Shown: positions 50,461 to 60,575 of the stretch, piece by piece
Position numbering within the stretch: the stretch's first letter is position 1
Layout of the letters: the number at the start of each line of letters is the position of its first letter
Source: Microbacterium testaceum
GTDB lineage: Bacteria; Actinomycetota; Actinomycetes; Actinomycetales; Microbacteriaceae
Length of the DNA: 64,000 nucleotides
Assembly (NCBI RefSeq): GCF_020781835.1
Contig: NZ_JAJGNJ010000012.1
Coordinates: 1 to 64,000, forward strand
Direction: 5' to 3'
Notes under the pieces: generated by a model
What the model was told of the DNA's origin: nothing
Seen by the model: the letters and a program-made list of their open reading frames with translations, nothing else
Databases searched by the model: none
Program-made: the position numbers and the translations under genes

Positions 50461-53400
50461 GTGACGACCCCCGCGTTCTCCGCCCAGGCGGTGCTCGACC
50501 GCTCCCGCGCAGCCACGCCGCCGCGTACGCTCATCGACATCCTCGCCGACGTGGCATCCCGGCATCCGGAGGCCTCCGCGATCGACGACGGCTCGGGCGC
50601 CCTCAGCTACCGGGAACTCCTCGCTCGCGTGTGGCGCACCGCGGCGGCGCTGCACGCGGCGGGTGTGCGTCGCGGGGACCGGGTCGGTGTGCGGATGCCG
50701 TCGGGGTCGAAGGAGCTGTACGTCTCGATCCTCGCGGTGATGGCGGCGGGCGCCGCATACGTGCCGGTGGATGCCGACGACCCGGACGAGCGCGCACGTC
50801 TGGTGTTCGGCGAGGCCGGGGTGAAAGGCATCGTCGCCGGCGACGGCGAGTTCGTCGCGGGCGACGATCAGCTCGTGCGCCTCTACGACGGCGAGGCTCC
50901 CCACCCGAGCACGAGCGCGGTGCCGACCGTGGCCCCGCCGACCGTGGACGATGACGCATGGATCATCTTCACGTCCGGGTCGACCGGCGTGCCCAAGGGG
51001 GTCGCGGTGACGCACCGGTCGGCGGCTGCCTTCGTCGAGGCGGAGGCGCGCCTGTTCCTGCGGGACGACCCGCTCGGCCCGGGGGACCGCGTCCTCGCGG
51101 GACTGTCCGTGGCGTTCGACGCGTCGTGCGAGGAGATGTGGCTCGCGTGGGGCCACGGTGCGTGCCTCGTGCCCGCCCCCCGGTCTCTCGTGCGTTCGGG
51201 CGAGGACCTGGCGCCGTGGCTGCTGCGCCAGGGCATCTCGGTCGTCTCGACCGTGCCGACGCTCGCGGCGATGTGGCCGGCCGACTCGATCGAGAACGTT
51301 CGCCTGCTGATCTTCGGGGGCGAGGCCTGCCCACCCGAACTGGCGGCACGGCTGGTGGCCGACGGGCGCGAGGTGTGGAACACCTACGGACCCACCGAGG
51401 CGACGGTCGTGGCGTGCGCCGCGCCGCTGGACGGCACTCCACCCGTGCGCATCGGACTGCCCCTCGACGGGTGGACGCTCGCGGTCGTCGACGGCGAGGG
51501 ACGACCGGTGGCCGAGGGCGACGTGGGGGAACTCATCATCGGGGGAGTGGGCCTGGCACGGTACCTCGATCCGGCCAAGGATGCCGAGAAGTACGCGCCC
51601 ATGCCGACGCTGGGGTGGGAACGTGCCTATCGGTCCGGGGACCTCGTCCGCTTCGAACCCCAGGGCCTGGTCTTCCAGGGGCGCGCCGACGACCAGGTGA
51701 AGGTCGGGGGGCGCCGCATCGAGCTGGGCGAGGTCGAGGCCGCGCTGCAGGATCTGCCCCGGGTCCACGCCGCCACCGTCGCCGTCCGCGAGACCGAGGC
51801 GGGCGTCCCGGTGCTCGTGGGCTACCTGGTGATGTACGAGGGCGTCGAGCTCGACCGCGCCGCCGCGCGCGCTGCGCTCGCGGACCGCCTCCCCGCGGCG
51901 ACCATCCCCCTCCTCGGGGTGGTCGACGAGCTTCCGGTGCGAACCTCGGGCAAGGTCGACCGGGCGGCGCTTCCGTGGCCGCTCCCCGGCGTCGACGCCC
52001 CGGCGGCGACGGATTTCTCCGCCGACGAGGCGTGGCTCGCCGAGCAGTGGCAGGCCGTGCTCGGACTGGCGGTCACCGATCGCAAGGCCGACTTCTTCGA
52101 CCTCGGGGGAGGGTCGCTCTCGGCGGCGCAACTGGTCTCGCGCATCCGCGCCCGGGTCCCGGAGTTCTCCGTCGCCGACATCTACGATGTGCCGCGTCTG
52201 GGCGCCATGGCCAAGGCGCTCGGTCCGCAGCTGAACGACGACGCCCCCGCAGCGTTCCACCGGCCGACACCGACGCCCCGTACGACCCAGTGGGCGCAGA
52301 CCCTGCTGGGGGCGCCGCTGTTCATCCTGTCGGGGGTGCGCTGGCTGCTCTACCTGCTCACGGCCTCGGCGATCCTCCGGCTCATCCCGGGCTTCGACGT
52401 GCTGCCCACCCTCCCCTGGCCCCTGCTCCTGCTGGGACTGGTGCTGTTCGCCACCCCGTTCGGGCGCATGGCGATCGCCGTCATCTCGGCGCGGGTCCTG
52501 CTGGCGGGGCTGCGGCCGGGCGACTACCCGCGCGGGGGCGGGGTGCACGTGCGCCTGTGGCTGGCCGAACAGATCGCCGCGCAGGTCGACGCCGTGGGTC
52601 TCGCCGGGGCGCCGTGGGTGTCGTACTACGCCCGCGCTCTCGGCGCCCGCATCGGCCGTAATGTCGACCTTCACGCGCTGCCCCCGGTGACGGGGATGCT
52701 CGAGATCGGCGACGGCGCGTCGATCGAACCCGAGGTCGACCTCACGGGGTACTGGATCGACGGCGACCTCGTCCGCATCGGCGAGGTGCGGATCGGATCG
52801 GATGCCACCGTCGGCGCACGCTCCACTCTCGCACCGGGCACACGCATCGGGCGACGGGCGGAGATCGCGCCGGGGTCGGCGGTGTTCGGACGCGTCAAGG
52901 CCGACCAGTCGTGGGCCGGCTCGCCGGCCGTCCGGGTCGGCGGCACCGCGAAGGACTGGCCGGACGAGCGACCCCCCGCACCGACACGGTGGCTCTGGGC
53001 CTACGCCGCGTCCGCCGTCGTGCTCTCCCTGCTCCCGCTGCTCTCCTTCGCGGTGGGCGGCCTCGTCATCGCACAGGGCCTGCGCGGGGCCGGGTCGCTG
53101 GCGGCGGCGGCCGGAGCCGCCTTCGTCTGGCTGGTGCCCGCTGTCGCCGTCACCGGCCTGGTGTTCGCGGCGTCGGTCGTGCTGCTCGTGCGCGTCTTCT
53201 CGCTCGGGCTGGTGGAGGGCACCTTCCCCGTGCGCAGCCGTGTCGCCTGGCAGGCATGGACGATCGAGCGTCTGCTGGACGCGGCCCGCACGATCCTGTT
53301 CCCGCTGTACTCGAGCCTGTTCACTCCGGTGTGGCTGCGTATGCTCGGCGCGCGCGTCGGCCGTGACGTCGAGGCATCCACGGTCCTGCTCCTGCCGACG

Positions 53401-54399
53401 ATGACGCGGATCGAGGACGGGGCGTTCCTCGCCGACGACACGATGGTGGCCTCCTACGAACTGCGCGCCGGGTGGCTGCGCGTGGGGTCCGTGCGCATCG
53501 GCAAGCGGGCGTTCCTCGGCAATTCCGGGATGGCGGCCCCCGATCACCGCGTACCGCGCGACGGTCTGGTCGCAGTGCTGTCGGCGGCGCCGCTGAAAGC
53601 CAAACCAGGATCGTCGTGGCTCGGCTCACCGGCCGTGCGCCTTCGGCGACTGTCGGCGGAAGGCGACGAGTCGCGCACCTACCGCCCGACGCCCGGGCTG
53701 CGACTCGCCCGCACGCTCTGGGAACTCGGCCGGTTCGTGCCCGTCGTCGCGACGTGCGCGATCGGACTCGGGGTGCTGTTCGCGCTCGCCGGGCTCTGGG
53801 AGGCGACGGGGCCGGTGTGGACGCTCCTGCTCTCCGGGGTCGTGCTGCTGGTGGCCGGAGCGCTCGCCGCGGCCGTGTCGACGCTGGCGAAGTGGGCGAT
53901 CGTCGGCGTCATCCGCGCGGGCGAGCAACCACTGTGGTCGAGCTTCGTGTGGCGCACCGAGGTGTCGGACACGTTCACCGAGATGGTCGCGGCGCCCTGG
54001 TTCGCCAGGGCCGCCGCAGGCACCCCGGCACTGGCCGTCTGGCTGCGCAGTCTGGGCGCTCGGATCGGCCGCGGCGTCTGGTGCGAGAGCTACTGGCTGC
54101 CCGAGCCCGATCTCGTGAGGCTGGGGGACGCGTCGACGGTCAACCGCGGGTGCGTCGTCCAGACCCACCTCTTCCATGATCGAATCATGAGTATGGACAC
54201 CGTCGAGCTCGAACCCGGTGCGACCCTGGGGCCGCACAGCGTGGTTCTCCCCGCATCGACCCTCGGTGCGCATGCCACCGTGGGTCCCGCGTCGCTCGTC
54301 ATGCGCGGAGAGACCGTTCCCGTCGGGTCGCGCTGGAGCGGCAACCCCATCGGACCGTGGCGCGCGGTGAAGGTGCGCGCCTACCAGTCGACCACGTGA
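50461..54399 (+). CDS. Pls/PosA-family single-module NRPS with membrane and hexapeptide domains
   Basis: A 1312-residue protein. The adenylation domain (about 1-500) has FTSGSTGVPKGV near 170, NTYGPTEATV, YRSGDL, GRADDQVKVGGRRIELGEVE and RTSGKVDR. The carrier domain has its phosphopantetheine Ser552 in LGGGSLSA. From about 610 to the end, three units combine paired helices with left-handed beta-helix hexapeptide repeats. There is no condensation or thioesterase domain. Length and layout match poly-epsilon-lysine synthetase (Pls) and relatives that polymerise a basic amino acid across the membrane. The GTG at 50461 is the homology start, with TACGCT eight bases upstream. Confidence 0.9.
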   Translation: MTTPAFSAQAVLDRSRAATPPRTLIDILADVASRHPEASAIDDGSGALSYRELLARVWRTAAALHAAGVRRGDRVGVRMPSGSKELYVSILAVMAAGAAYVPVDADDPDERARLVFGEAGVKGIVAGDGEFVAGDDQLVRLYDGEAPHPSTSAVPTVAPPTVDDDAWIIFTSGSTGVPKGVAVTHRSAAAFVEAEARLFLRDDPLGPGDRVLAGLSVAFDASCEEMWLAWGHGACLVPAPRSLVRSGEDLAPWLLRQGISVVSTVPTLAAMWPADSIENVRLLIFGGEACPPELAARLVADGREVWNTYGPTEATVVACAAPLDGTPPVRIGLPLDGWTLAVVDGEGRPVAEGDVGELIIGGVGLARYLDPAKDAEKYAPMPTLGWERAYRSGDLVRFEPQGLVFQGRADDQVKVGGRRIELGEVEAALQDLPRVHAATVAVRETEAGVPVLVGYLVMYEGVELDRAAARAALADRLPAATIPLLGVVDELPVRTSGKVDRAALPWPLPGVDAPAATDFSADEAWLAEQWQAVLGLAVTDRKADFFDLGGGSLSAAQLVSRIRARVPEFSVADIYDVPRLGAMAKALGPQLNDDAPAAFHRPTPTPRTTQWAQTLLGAPLFILSGVRWLLYLLTASAILRLIPGFDVLPTLPWPLLLLGLVLFATPFGRMAIAVISARVLLAGLRPGDYPRGGGVHVRLWLAEQIAAQVDAVGLAGAPWVSYYARALGARIGRNVDLHALPPVTGMLEIGDGASIEPEVDLTGYWIDGDLVRIGEVRIGSDATVGARSTLAPGTRIGRRAEIAPGSAVFGRVKADQSWAGSPAVRVGGTAKDWPDERPPAPTRWLWAYAASAVVLSLLPLLSFAVGGLVIAQGLRGAGSLAAAAGAAFVWLVPAVAVTGLVFAASVVLLVRVFSLGLVEGTFPVRSRVAWQAWTIERLLDAARTILFPLYSSLFTPVWLRMLGARVGRDVEASTVLLLPTMTRIEDGAFLADDTMVASYELRAGWLRVGSVRIGKRAFLGNSGMAAPDHRVPRDGLVAVLSAAPLKAKPGSSWLGSPAVRLRRLSAEGDESRTYRPTPGLRLARTLWELGRFVPVVATCAIGLGVLFALAGLWEATGPVWTLLLSGVVLLVAGALAAAVSTLAKWAIVGVIRAGEQPLWSSFVWRTEVSDTFTEMVAAPWFARAAAGTPALAVWLRSLGARIGRGVWCESYWLPEPDLVRLGDASTVNRGCVVQTHLFHDRIMSMDTVELEPGATLGPHSVVLPASTLGAHATVGPASLVMRGETVPVGSRWSGNPIGPWRAVKVRAYQSTT

Positions 54400-55694
54400 G
54401 CGGGCCCGATCCGTACGCTCCGCTGAGCGGCGACGGCGGATACCGTGTCGAGTCGTACGACCTCGCGCTGAGCTATCGGGTGCGTACGAACCGCCTCGAA
54501 GGCACGGCTGTGATCGCAGCCGTGGCCGAGGAGGATCTCGCAGCCGTGTCTCTGGACCTCGTCGGTCTTCGTGCCTCGCGCGCGCGCATCGGCGGTGCTC
54601 CCGCCCGCTTCTCCGCCGCGGCCGGGAAGCTGAGGGTCACGCCCGCGCAACCGATCGCCGCGGGCGAGCCGTTCGAGGTCGAGGTCGTCTACGCCGGGGC
54701 GCCCGCCCCGCGTCGTTCGCGCTGGGGCATGGTCGGCTGGGAGGAGCTCGCCGACGGGGCTTTGGTGGCCGGCCAGCCCATCGGCGCTCCCACGTGGTTC
54801 CCCTGCAACGACCGACCCGACGCCCGCGCCCGCATGACCATGCGGGTCACCGTCGACGAGGGGTACGAGGTCGCGGCCACCGGCGTCGCCGGGCCGCCCC
54901 GTCGCCGCGGCGGCCGTGTCACGACGACCTTCACCTCGAACGTTCCGACCGCCACCTACCTCGCGGCCGTCCACGTGGGCCGGTACCGGACGCGACCGGT
55001 CGCGGGATCCGGCGACGGCGTCGTGCCCCCCGTGACGGTGACCGCTCCGCCCGCCCTCTCCGCGGCGGCCGATCGGGCATTCGCCCCCGTGCCCGAGATG
55101 TTGCGGGTCTTCGACGATTTCTTCGGCCCGTATCCGCAAGAGGCCTGCACGCTCGTCGTCACCGCCGATGAGCTGGAGATCCCGCTCGAGGCGCAGGGTC
55201 TCGCCGTCTTCGGCATGAACCACCTCGTTCCCGCCGCGGAGCGTCTGATCGCGCACGAGCTCGCGCACCAGTGGTTCGGCAACAGTGTCGGGATCGCGCG
55301 CTGGAGCGACATCTGGCTGAACGAGGGTTTCGCCTGCTATGCGGAGTGGCTGTGGTCGGAGGCATCCGGGAGCCGGACCGCCGACGACTGCGTCCGCGCT
55401 CACTACGCGCGTCTGGCCGCGAAGCCCCGAGACCTGCTGCTGGTGGACCCGGGGCCGGACGACATGTTCGACGACCGCGTCTACAAGCGCGGGGCGATCG
55501 CCCTCCACGCCCTGCGGAAGCATCTCGGCGACGGGTCCTTCTTCGGTCTGGTGCGCGGGTGGACGTCCACCCACCGGCATTCACTCGTGAGCACCGACGA
55601 CTTCCGCGCCGCCGTGCGCGAGGCGGGCGGACCGGATGCCACCGAGCTGCTGTCGCGCTGGATCGAACGCGCCGAACTCCCGCCGCTGCCCTGA
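54396..55694 (+). CDS. M1-family zinc metallopeptidase
   Basis: A 432-residue peptidase with HELAHQWFGN and, 19 residues on, NEGFACYAE, which together give the M1 zinc site (HExxH-x18-E). The catalytic-domain segment precedes a short C-terminal part; length is short for aminopeptidase N. It overlaps the NRPS stop by 4 bp (GTGA), so the two are coupled. Secreted or membrane-associated M1-type enzymes degrade poly-lysine in producers; here no signal peptide is visible, so it may hydrolyse polymer internally or trim the product. Inferred from linkage. Confidence 0.85.
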   Translation: MSGPDPYAPLSGDGGYRVESYDLALSYRVRTNRLEGTAVIAAVAEEDLAAVSLDLVGLRASRARIGGAPARFSAAAGKLRVTPAQPIAAGEPFEVEVVYAGAPAPRRSRWGMVGWEELADGALVAGQPIGAPTWFPCNDRPDARARMTMRVTVDEGYEVAATGVAGPPRRRGGRVTTTFTSNVPTATYLAAVHVGRYRTRPVAGSGDGVVPPVTVTAPPALSAAADRAFAPVPEMLRVFDDFFGPYPQEACTLVVTADELEIPLEAQGLAVFGMNHLVPAAERLIAHELAHQWFGNSVGIARWSDIWLNEGFACYAEWLWSEASGSRTADDCVRAHYARLAAKPRDLLLVDPGPDDMFDDRVYKRGAIALHALRKHLGDGSFFGLVRGWTSTHRHSLVSTDDFRAAVREAGGPDATELLSRWIERAELPPLP

Positions 55695-55709
55695 CCCTGA
55701 CACTGCTGT

Positions 55710-55791
55710 CGCACAACCTCAGTGATCCGCACAGGATCCGTTCGCGGGGGCGGCGAAGGAGTGAGGTTGCGTGAATCACTGAGGTTGTGCG
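55710..55791. repeat. 17-bp perfect inverted repeat between convergent genes
   Basis: CGCACAACCTCAGTGAT (55710-55726) is exactly complementary to the sequence at 55775-55791, leaving a 48-nt loop. A third partial copy, GTGAGGTTGCG, lies inside the loop. The right arm runs into the 3' end of the PPTase coding sequence. It could be a bidirectional terminator, but its arm length and loop size are unusual for one. Confidence 0.7.
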
Positions 55792-56297
55792 CGGCTGGGC
55801 CGTCCGCCGAGCGCGAGAGCGACGAGCACACCGGGCGGCCCGTCGAGGTCCCACCCCGCGAGGAGTCCGCCCGCGTCGACCCGGCCGCTCCAGTGGGCAC
55901 CGGCAACGGCCTCGACCACGCGGACGCGACCCGGATCGACGGCGAGACCGCGACCGTCCGCCTTCAGCACCGCCTCGACGCGCGCCCACGATCGCGCATC
56001 CGCCCGGGGAAGCACCCGCTCCAGACCCCGGGCGTCGGCGGCGACGGCATCCACACCGATTCGGCGCCCGTGTCCATCGGCGGCGACGACCGCCCACCCC
56101 GCCGCGTACGAAACCGACACCGAGGCATCCGCTCCGATGACGTGCACCCGGCCGTGCGGGCCGCCGCAGCGCGGGCACCGCGACACGAAGGTCGCCGCGG
56201 GGTGCATCTCCTGGAGCAGCGCCCGCGAGACCGCGCGGCGCTCGACGCCTTCCGGGACGCGGCGCCACCTCAGGCGCACCTCGGCGGGGAGCGTCAC
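55776..56297 (-). CDS. 4'-phosphopantetheinyl transferase (Sfp-like, short)
   Basis: A 173-residue protein with CPRCGGPHGR in the first half, typical of Sfp/PcpS-type transferases, the core GVDAV and a WARVEAVLKADGRG helix that matches the W-x-x-K/V-E-A-x-x-K-x-x-G motif with Glu and Lys kept. It would add phosphopantetheine to the carrier domain of the NRPS encoded on the opposite strand next door. The GTG at 56297 overlaps the NUDIX gene's stop by 4 bp. It is shorter than most Sfp proteins (about 220 aa), mainly at the N-terminus. Confidence 0.8.
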   Translation of the reverse strand: MTLPAEVRLRWRRVPEGVERRAVSRALLQEMHPAATFVSRCPRCGGPHGRVHVIGADASVSVSYAAGWAVVAADGHGRRIGVDAVAADARGLERVLPRADARSWARVEAVLKADGRGLAVDPGRVRVVEAVAGAHWSGRVDAGGLLAGWDLDGPPGVLVALALGGRPSRAQPQ

Positions 56298-57232
56298 ACC
56301 TGCGGCTCGTGCGTCTCGATCGCGACGATGCCCGACCCGGGATGGGCGACGGGGATGTGGGCCACCGAGAACCCCGCCGGCTCGAGCGCCGACGAGCTGC
56401 CCAGGTAGGACCCGCGCATCGTCCCGGTGGCCAGCGCCAGCTCGTGCATGATGTCCGGGAGCACGGGGCCGTGGCTCACCAGGACCACCGGCTTGCGGGC
56501 GCGGACGCGCTCGCCGACGACCGCCCGCGCATCGCTGCGCCCCTCTTCCCACGCGTCCTGACTGATCGCCTCGGTGAGCTGAACACGCTGGGCGAGCGCG
56601 GCCGACAGCGGCGTCACGGTCCGCACGCAGCGTTCCGCGGGACTGGACACGATCCGCCGGATCCCGAACGCCAGGAGCGGCCCGACGATCGCGTCGGCCT
56701 GACGGCGGCCCCGCGTGCTGAGCGGTCGAGCGGCGTCCGCCCCGTCCCACTCGTCCCGCGGGCGCGCCTTCGCGTGCCGCAGCGCGACGACGGGGAATGT
56801 CGGGAGGGCCTGCTCGTCGATGAGGCGCACGAACTCGTCGAGGATCTCGATGTCGACCGGGTAGCTGAGGTGTTTGCGTGCCTTCTTCAGCCCCACCCAC
56901 TCGATCGCCGCGATCTCCTTGTTGGGGACGAACGTCGAGGTCCGCACGGCGGCGTCGGTCGCCTCGGCCGCCCAGTAGTGCACGATCTTGGTTCGAGAAC
57001 TCGGCATCCGGTAGCGCGAGACGCCCACGGGCACACCGAGGGCGACCCGGATGCCGGTCTCCTCGCGGATCTCGCGCACGGCGGTCTCGGCGAGCGTCTC
57101 GCCGGGGTCGACCTTGCCCTTGGGCAGCGTCACGTCGCGGTACTTGGTGCGATGGATCAGCAGGACACGGTACTTGCCCTCGACCATGCGCCAGACCACG
57201 CCGCCAGCCGCGTAGACGGCGGTTTCCGTCAC
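56294..57232 (-). CDS. NUDIX hydrolase fused to a histidine phosphatase (SixA/phosphoglycerate-mutase-like)
   Basis: A 312-residue fusion. The N-terminal NUDIX box is [22 protein letters not shown] (G-x5-E-x7-REUxEExGU). The C-terminal histidine phosphatase domain has [10 protein letters not shown] with the RHA motif in place of RHG, and [10 protein letters not shown]. Such fusions (MutT/Sco-like) are common in actinobacteria and act on oxidised nucleotides or dinucleoside polyphosphates; substrate is not evident. GTG at 57232 overlaps the ppk1 stop by 4 bp. The operon is ppk1 - NUDIX/SixA - PPTase. Confidence 0.88.
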   Translation of the reverse strand: MTETAVYAAGGVVWRMVEGKYRVLLIHRTKYRDVTLPKGKVDPGETLAETAVREIREETGIRVALGVPVGVSRYRMPSSRTKIVHYWAAEATDAAVRTSTFVPNKEIAAIEWVGLKKARKHLSYPVDIEILDEFVRLIDEQALPTFPVVALRHAKARPRDEWDGADAARPLSTRGRRQADAIVGPLLAFGIRRIVSSPAERCVRTVTPLSAALAQRVQLTEAISQDAWEEGRSDARAVVGERVRARKPVVLVSHGPVLPDIMHELALATGTMRGSYLGSSSALEPAGFSVAHIPVAHPGSGIVAIETHEPQV

Positions 57233-59397
57233 CGGACCGCCCGCGAACGGCGCTTGCGCTGGACCTGTGCCATCGTGCGCTCCTGGAGGTCGATCAGCGG
57301 GACTCCGTCGGCGTCCACGCTGTGCCGCGTCCACTCGCCCTCGGGTCCGAGGTGCCACGAGCTCGTGCGGTCGTCCATCGCGAGATCGAACAGATCGGAC
57401 AGCTCCTGGATCTGCTTCGGATCGATGACGCGCACGAGCGCTTCGACACGGCGGTCGAGGTTGCGGTGCATCATGTCGGCGCTGCCGATGAACACCTGCG
57501 GATCGCCGTCGTTGACGAATGTGAAGATGCGCGAGTGCTCGAGGTAGCGGCCGAGGATCGACCGGACGCGGATGTTCTCGCTCATGCCCTCGACGCCGGG
57601 CTTGATGGAGCAGATGCCGCGTACCCACACCTCGACCGGGACACCCGCCTGGCTCGCCCGGTAGAGCGCGTCGATGATCTGCTCGTCGACCATCGAGTTG
57701 ACCTTGATGCGCACGCCCGAGGGCTTGCCCGCGAGGGCGTTGGCGCGCTCTCGCTCGATGTGACGGACCAGTCCCTTCCGCAGGTGCAGGGGGGCGACGA
57801 GCAGACGCTTGAACTTCTTCTCGATCGCGTAGCCGCTGAGCTCGTTGAACAGACGTGTGAGGTCGCGACCGACCTGGTCGTCGACCGTGAACAGTCCGAA
57901 GTCCTCGTAGATGCGGCTGGTCTTCGGGTTGTAGTTCCCCGTGCCGACGTGACTGTAGTGGCGCAGTCGCCCCTCTTCCTCGCGGATGACGAGCGCGAGC
58001 TTGCAGTGGGTCTTGAGCCCCACGAGGCCGTAGACGACGTGGACGCCGGCCTTCTCCAGCATGCGCGCCCACACGATGTTGTTCGCCTCGTCGAATCGCG
58101 CCTTCACCTCGACCAGCGCCAGCACCTGCTTCCCGGCCACAGCGGCGTCGATGAGCGCCTGCACGATGGGGCTGTCGCCCGACGTGCGGTACAGCGTCTG
58201 CTTGATGGCCAGGACGTTCGGGTCTTTCGCTGCCTGTTCGAGGAACGCCTGGACACTGGTGGCGAAAGATTCGTAGGGGTGGTGCACGAGCACGTCGCCC
58301 TTGCGGATCGCGCCGAAGATGTCGGCGCGGCCGTTCTGCTCCGGCGGCTGGAACGCGAGGGCCGTCTTGGGCACATGCGGCGGGTAGTGCAGATCGGGGC
58401 GGTCGATGCGGGACAGGTCGAACAGGCCGCGCAGGTCGAGCGCGCCGGGCAGCCGGTACACCTCCTGCTCGGTGATGTCGAGCTCGCTGAGCAGCAGCTC
58501 GCGGGTCACGTCATCCATGTCCTCGGTGATCTCGAGGCGGATCGGCGGGCCGAAGCGGCGACGCAGCAGCTCCGCCTCGAGCGCCTGGATGAGGTTCTCG
58601 GTCTCGTCCTCCTCGATCGTGACGTCCTCGTTGCGCGTCAGCCGGAAGGCGTGGTGATCGAGCACCTCCATGCCCGGGAACAGATCGCCCAGGTGGTTCG
58701 AGATGAGCTCCTCGAGCGGAAGGTAGCGCACCCCCGGCCCGGTGCCGGGGACCTCGACGAACCGCGGGAGCATCGGCGGCACCTTCAGGCGCGCGAACTC
58801 CTGGCGGCCGGTGCGGGCGTTGCGGATGCGGATCGCGAGGTTCAGTGACAGGCCCGAGATGTACGGGAAGGGATGCGCGGGGTCGACGGCCAGCGGCATG
58901 AGAACGGGGAAGACGTTGCGCTGGAAGTACTCGGTGAGCCGCGCCGCGGAGTCCTCGTCGAGCGAGTCCCAGGACACGACCTCGATACCCGCCTCGGCGA
59001 GAGCGGGGCGCACCTGATCGGTCCACACGGCGGCGTGCCGCAACTGCAGGCGGTGGGCCTCGGCCGAGATGTCGGCGAGGACGTCCTGCGGTGCGCGGCC
59101 GACGTTGGTCGGCACGGCCAGCCCGGTGACGATGCGGCGCTTGAGTCCGGCGACGCGCACCATGAAGAACTCGTCGAGGTTGCTGGCGAAGATCGCGAGG
59201 AAGTTGGCCCGCTCCAGGACCGGGACCGTGGGATCTTCGGCCAGCTCGAGCACGCGCTGGTTGAACGCCAGCCAGCTGACCTCGCGGTCGAGATAGCGGT
59301 GGTCGGGGAGCTGCGCGTCCTCGGCCTCCACCGCCTCGTCGAAGTCGTCGTCGTCCGCGTCACCCAGGCCCGCGTCCAGCACGTCGTGTTCGATCAT
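57229..59397 (-). CDS. ppk1: polyphosphate kinase 1
   Basis: A 722-residue polyphosphate kinase that polymerises the gamma-phosphate of ATP. N-terminal [18 protein letters not shown] and [15 protein letters not shown], the [13 protein letters not shown] segment, [11 protein letters not shown] with the first autophosphorylation-site histidine, [20 protein letters not shown] and the later [14 protein letters not shown] are diagnostic. The ATG at 59397 is preferred over a GTG two codons upstream. It heads an operon with a NUDIX/phosphatase and a PPTase, near pst, giving a phosphate-storage theme. Confidence 0.97.
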   Translation of the reverse strand: MIEHDVLDAGLGDADDDDFDEAVEAEDAQLPDHRYLDREVSWLAFNQRVLELAEDPTVPVLERANFLAIFASNLDEFFMVRVAGLKRRIVTGLAVPTNVGRAPQDVLADISAEAHRLQLRHAAVWTDQVRPALAEAGIEVVSWDSLDEDSAARLTEYFQRNVFPVLMPLAVDPAHPFPYISGLSLNLAIRIRNARTGRQEFARLKVPPMLPRFVEVPGTGPGVRYLPLEELISNHLGDLFPGMEVLDHHAFRLTRNEDVTIEEDETENLIQALEAELLRRRFGPPIRLEITEDMDDVTRELLLSELDITEQEVYRLPGALDLRGLFDLSRIDRPDLHYPPHVPKTALAFQPPEQNGRADIFGAIRKGDVLVHHPYESFATSVQAFLEQAAKDPNVLAIKQTLYRTSGDSPIVQALIDAAVAGKQVLALVEVKARFDEANNIVWARMLEKAGVHVVYGLVGLKTHCKLALVIREEEGRLRHYSHVGTGNYNPKTSRIYEDFGLFTVDDQVGRDLTRLFNELSGYAIEKKFKRLLVAPLHLRKGLVRHIERERANALAGKPSGVRIKVNSMVDEQIIDALYRASQAGVPVEVWVRGICSIKPGVEGMSENIRVRSILGRYLEHSRIFTFVNDGDPQVFIGSADMMHRNLDRRVEALVRVIDPKQIQELSDLFDLAMDDRTSSWHLGPEGEWTRHSVDADGVPLIDLQERTMAQVQRKRRSRAVR

Positions 59398-59452
59398 CCC
59401 CACATCATTGCAGGGGTCGATGACGTGCGCGTGAACGGTTGCGCGGCGGGGC

Positions 59453-60145
59453 TCAGGCCGAGGGTGCGGCGACGGGCGGCTGATCGTCCTCGTACACGTT
59501 GAACCGGTAGCCGACGTTGCGCACGGTGCCGATGAGCTGCTCGAGGTCTCCGAGCTTGGCGCGCAGACGCCGGACGTGCACGTCGACCGTGCGCGTGCCG
59601 CCGAAGTAGTCGTATCCCCACACCTCGCTGAGCAGCTGCTCCCGCGTGAACACGCGGGACGGGTGGGTGGCGAAGAAGTGCAGGAGCTGGAACTCCTTGT
59701 ATGTCAGGTCGAGCGGCTTGCCGTGGACCTTCGCCGAGTAGGAGGACTCGTCGATCGTGATGCCGGACGTGGAGATGCGCGAGGAGACCTGCTCGGCGCT
59801 GCGGCGTCCCATCGCCAGGCGGATTCGGGCGTCGATCTCTGCGGGACCGGCGCCGACGAGAACGACGTCGTCGACGCCCCAGTCGGTCGAGACCGCGGTG
59901 AGGCCGCCCTCGGTGACCACGAGGACGAGCGGTGCCTCCATGCCCGTGGTGGTCAGGATCTTGCACAGCGATTTGGCGCCGACGAGATCGACGCGGGCGT
60001 CGACGAACACGACGTCGGCGCTCGGGGCGTTGACCAGTTGCGCCGGCTCGGCGGGGATCTGCCGCACCCGGTGGCTCAACAGTTCGAGCGCAGGCAGAAC
60101 CGCGCCGCCGCCTGGGGCGGAGCTGAGAACGAGAAGCTGAGCCAA
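59453..60145 (-). CDS. glnR: global nitrogen regulator GlnR
   Basis: A 230-residue OmpR-like regulator. The receiver-like domain opens [12 protein letters not shown] and has [37 protein letters not shown] and [14 protein letters not shown], the pattern of Streptomyces GlnR. It lacks the usual acidic pocket, so it is an orphan, non-phosphorylated type. The winged helix has [34 protein letters not shown] and TVRNVGYRF. The start is a TTG at 60145 with GGGAGG five bases upstream, chosen because homology begins there. TAAGAT (60186-60181) is the likely -10. It should control nitrogen assimilation, plausibly including the Nit1C cluster. Confidence 0.92.
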   Translation of the reverse strand: MAQLLVLSSAPGGGAVLPALELLSHRVRQIPAEPAQLVNAPSADVVFVDARVDLVGAKSLCKILTTTGMEAPLVLVVTEGGLTAVSTDWGVDDVVLVGAGPAEIDARIRLAMGRRSAEQVSSRISTSGITIDESSYSAKVHGKPLDLTYKEFQLLHFFATHPSRVFTREQLLSEVWGYDYFGGTRTVDVHVRRLRAKLGDLEQLIGTVRNVGYRFNVYEDDQPPVAAPSA

Positions 60146-60180
60146 ACGGACCTCCCAGTGCGTGCCTGCCGCACCCGCCC

Positions 60181-60221
60181 ATCTTAGGGTCAGCCGCCCG
60201 GTCGTGCCGTCACCGCGTGAC
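60181..60221. promoter_or_regulatory. glnR promoter with GTCAC-cgc-GTGAC dyad
   Basis: A minus-strand TAAGAT -10 (60186-60181) is preceded by a perfect dyad GTCAC-cgc-GTGAC (60209-60221) at -35 distance. The dyad half GTCAC is like a GlnR GTNAC half site, consistent with autoregulation. Confidence 0.4.
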
Positions 60222-60275
60222 CGGGCTGGTCGTCGCTGCGTGCGAGAGGGGCCGCCGTGCGCGATGATGGAGGGT

Positions 60276-60566
60276 ATGTCGACCCCCGACCTGGCGCCGC
60301 GACGCACGTTCGGCGGCATCGTCGCGGTCTGGGCGCTGGCCCTCGTGGCGGGTGTCGCGATCGGCCTCTTCGTTCCCGGCGAGTGGCGCGCCCCCTGGAT
60401 CACGCTCGCCCTGGGCGGCTGCGTCATCGCGGCGTTCGCTGTGCAGCTCTGGTACGGGCGCTCGCAGGCCTTCATCCAGCGCGTCGCGGCGAGCGTGCTC
60501 GGCGCGGTCGTCGTGCTCGGCCTCATCACCGCGGGGTTCGGGCTGGCATCCATCGTTCCCCGGTAG
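60276..60566 (+). CDS. small three-helix membrane protein
   Basis: A 96-residue protein with three hydrophobic helices (about 12-33, 41-60 and 70-92). I recognise no family. The ATG at 60276 follows GGAGGG closely (one base between), so the exact start is uncertain. It is divergent from glnR and is followed, 9 bp on, by a leaderless 37-codon gene. Probably part of the nitrobindin/ygfZ neighbourhood, function unknown. Confidence 0.65.
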   Translation: MSTPDLAPRRTFGGIVAVWALALVAGVAIGLFVPGEWRAPWITLALGGCVIAAFAVQLWYGRSQAFIQRVAASVLGAVVVLGLITAGFGLASIVPR

Positions 60567-60569
60567 AGT
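60564..60569 (+). promoter_or_regulatory. leaderless -10 element TAGAGT
   Basis: TAGAGT overlaps the stop of the preceding gene and is followed by six bases and the ATG of the 37-residue ORF at 60576. Confidence 0.55.
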
Positions 60570-60575
60570 TGGGTC

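Noticed and set aside
50359-53547. A 1062-codon open frame on the minus strand opposite the NRPS gene
   Set aside because: It is a shadow of the NRPS frame in GC-rich DNA, with Arg/Gly/His-rich composition and no domains; the plus-strand protein has many recognised motifs.
56878-58848. A 656-codon plus-strand open frame opposite ppk1
   Set aside because: Antisense shadow; ppk1 is unambiguous on the minus strand.
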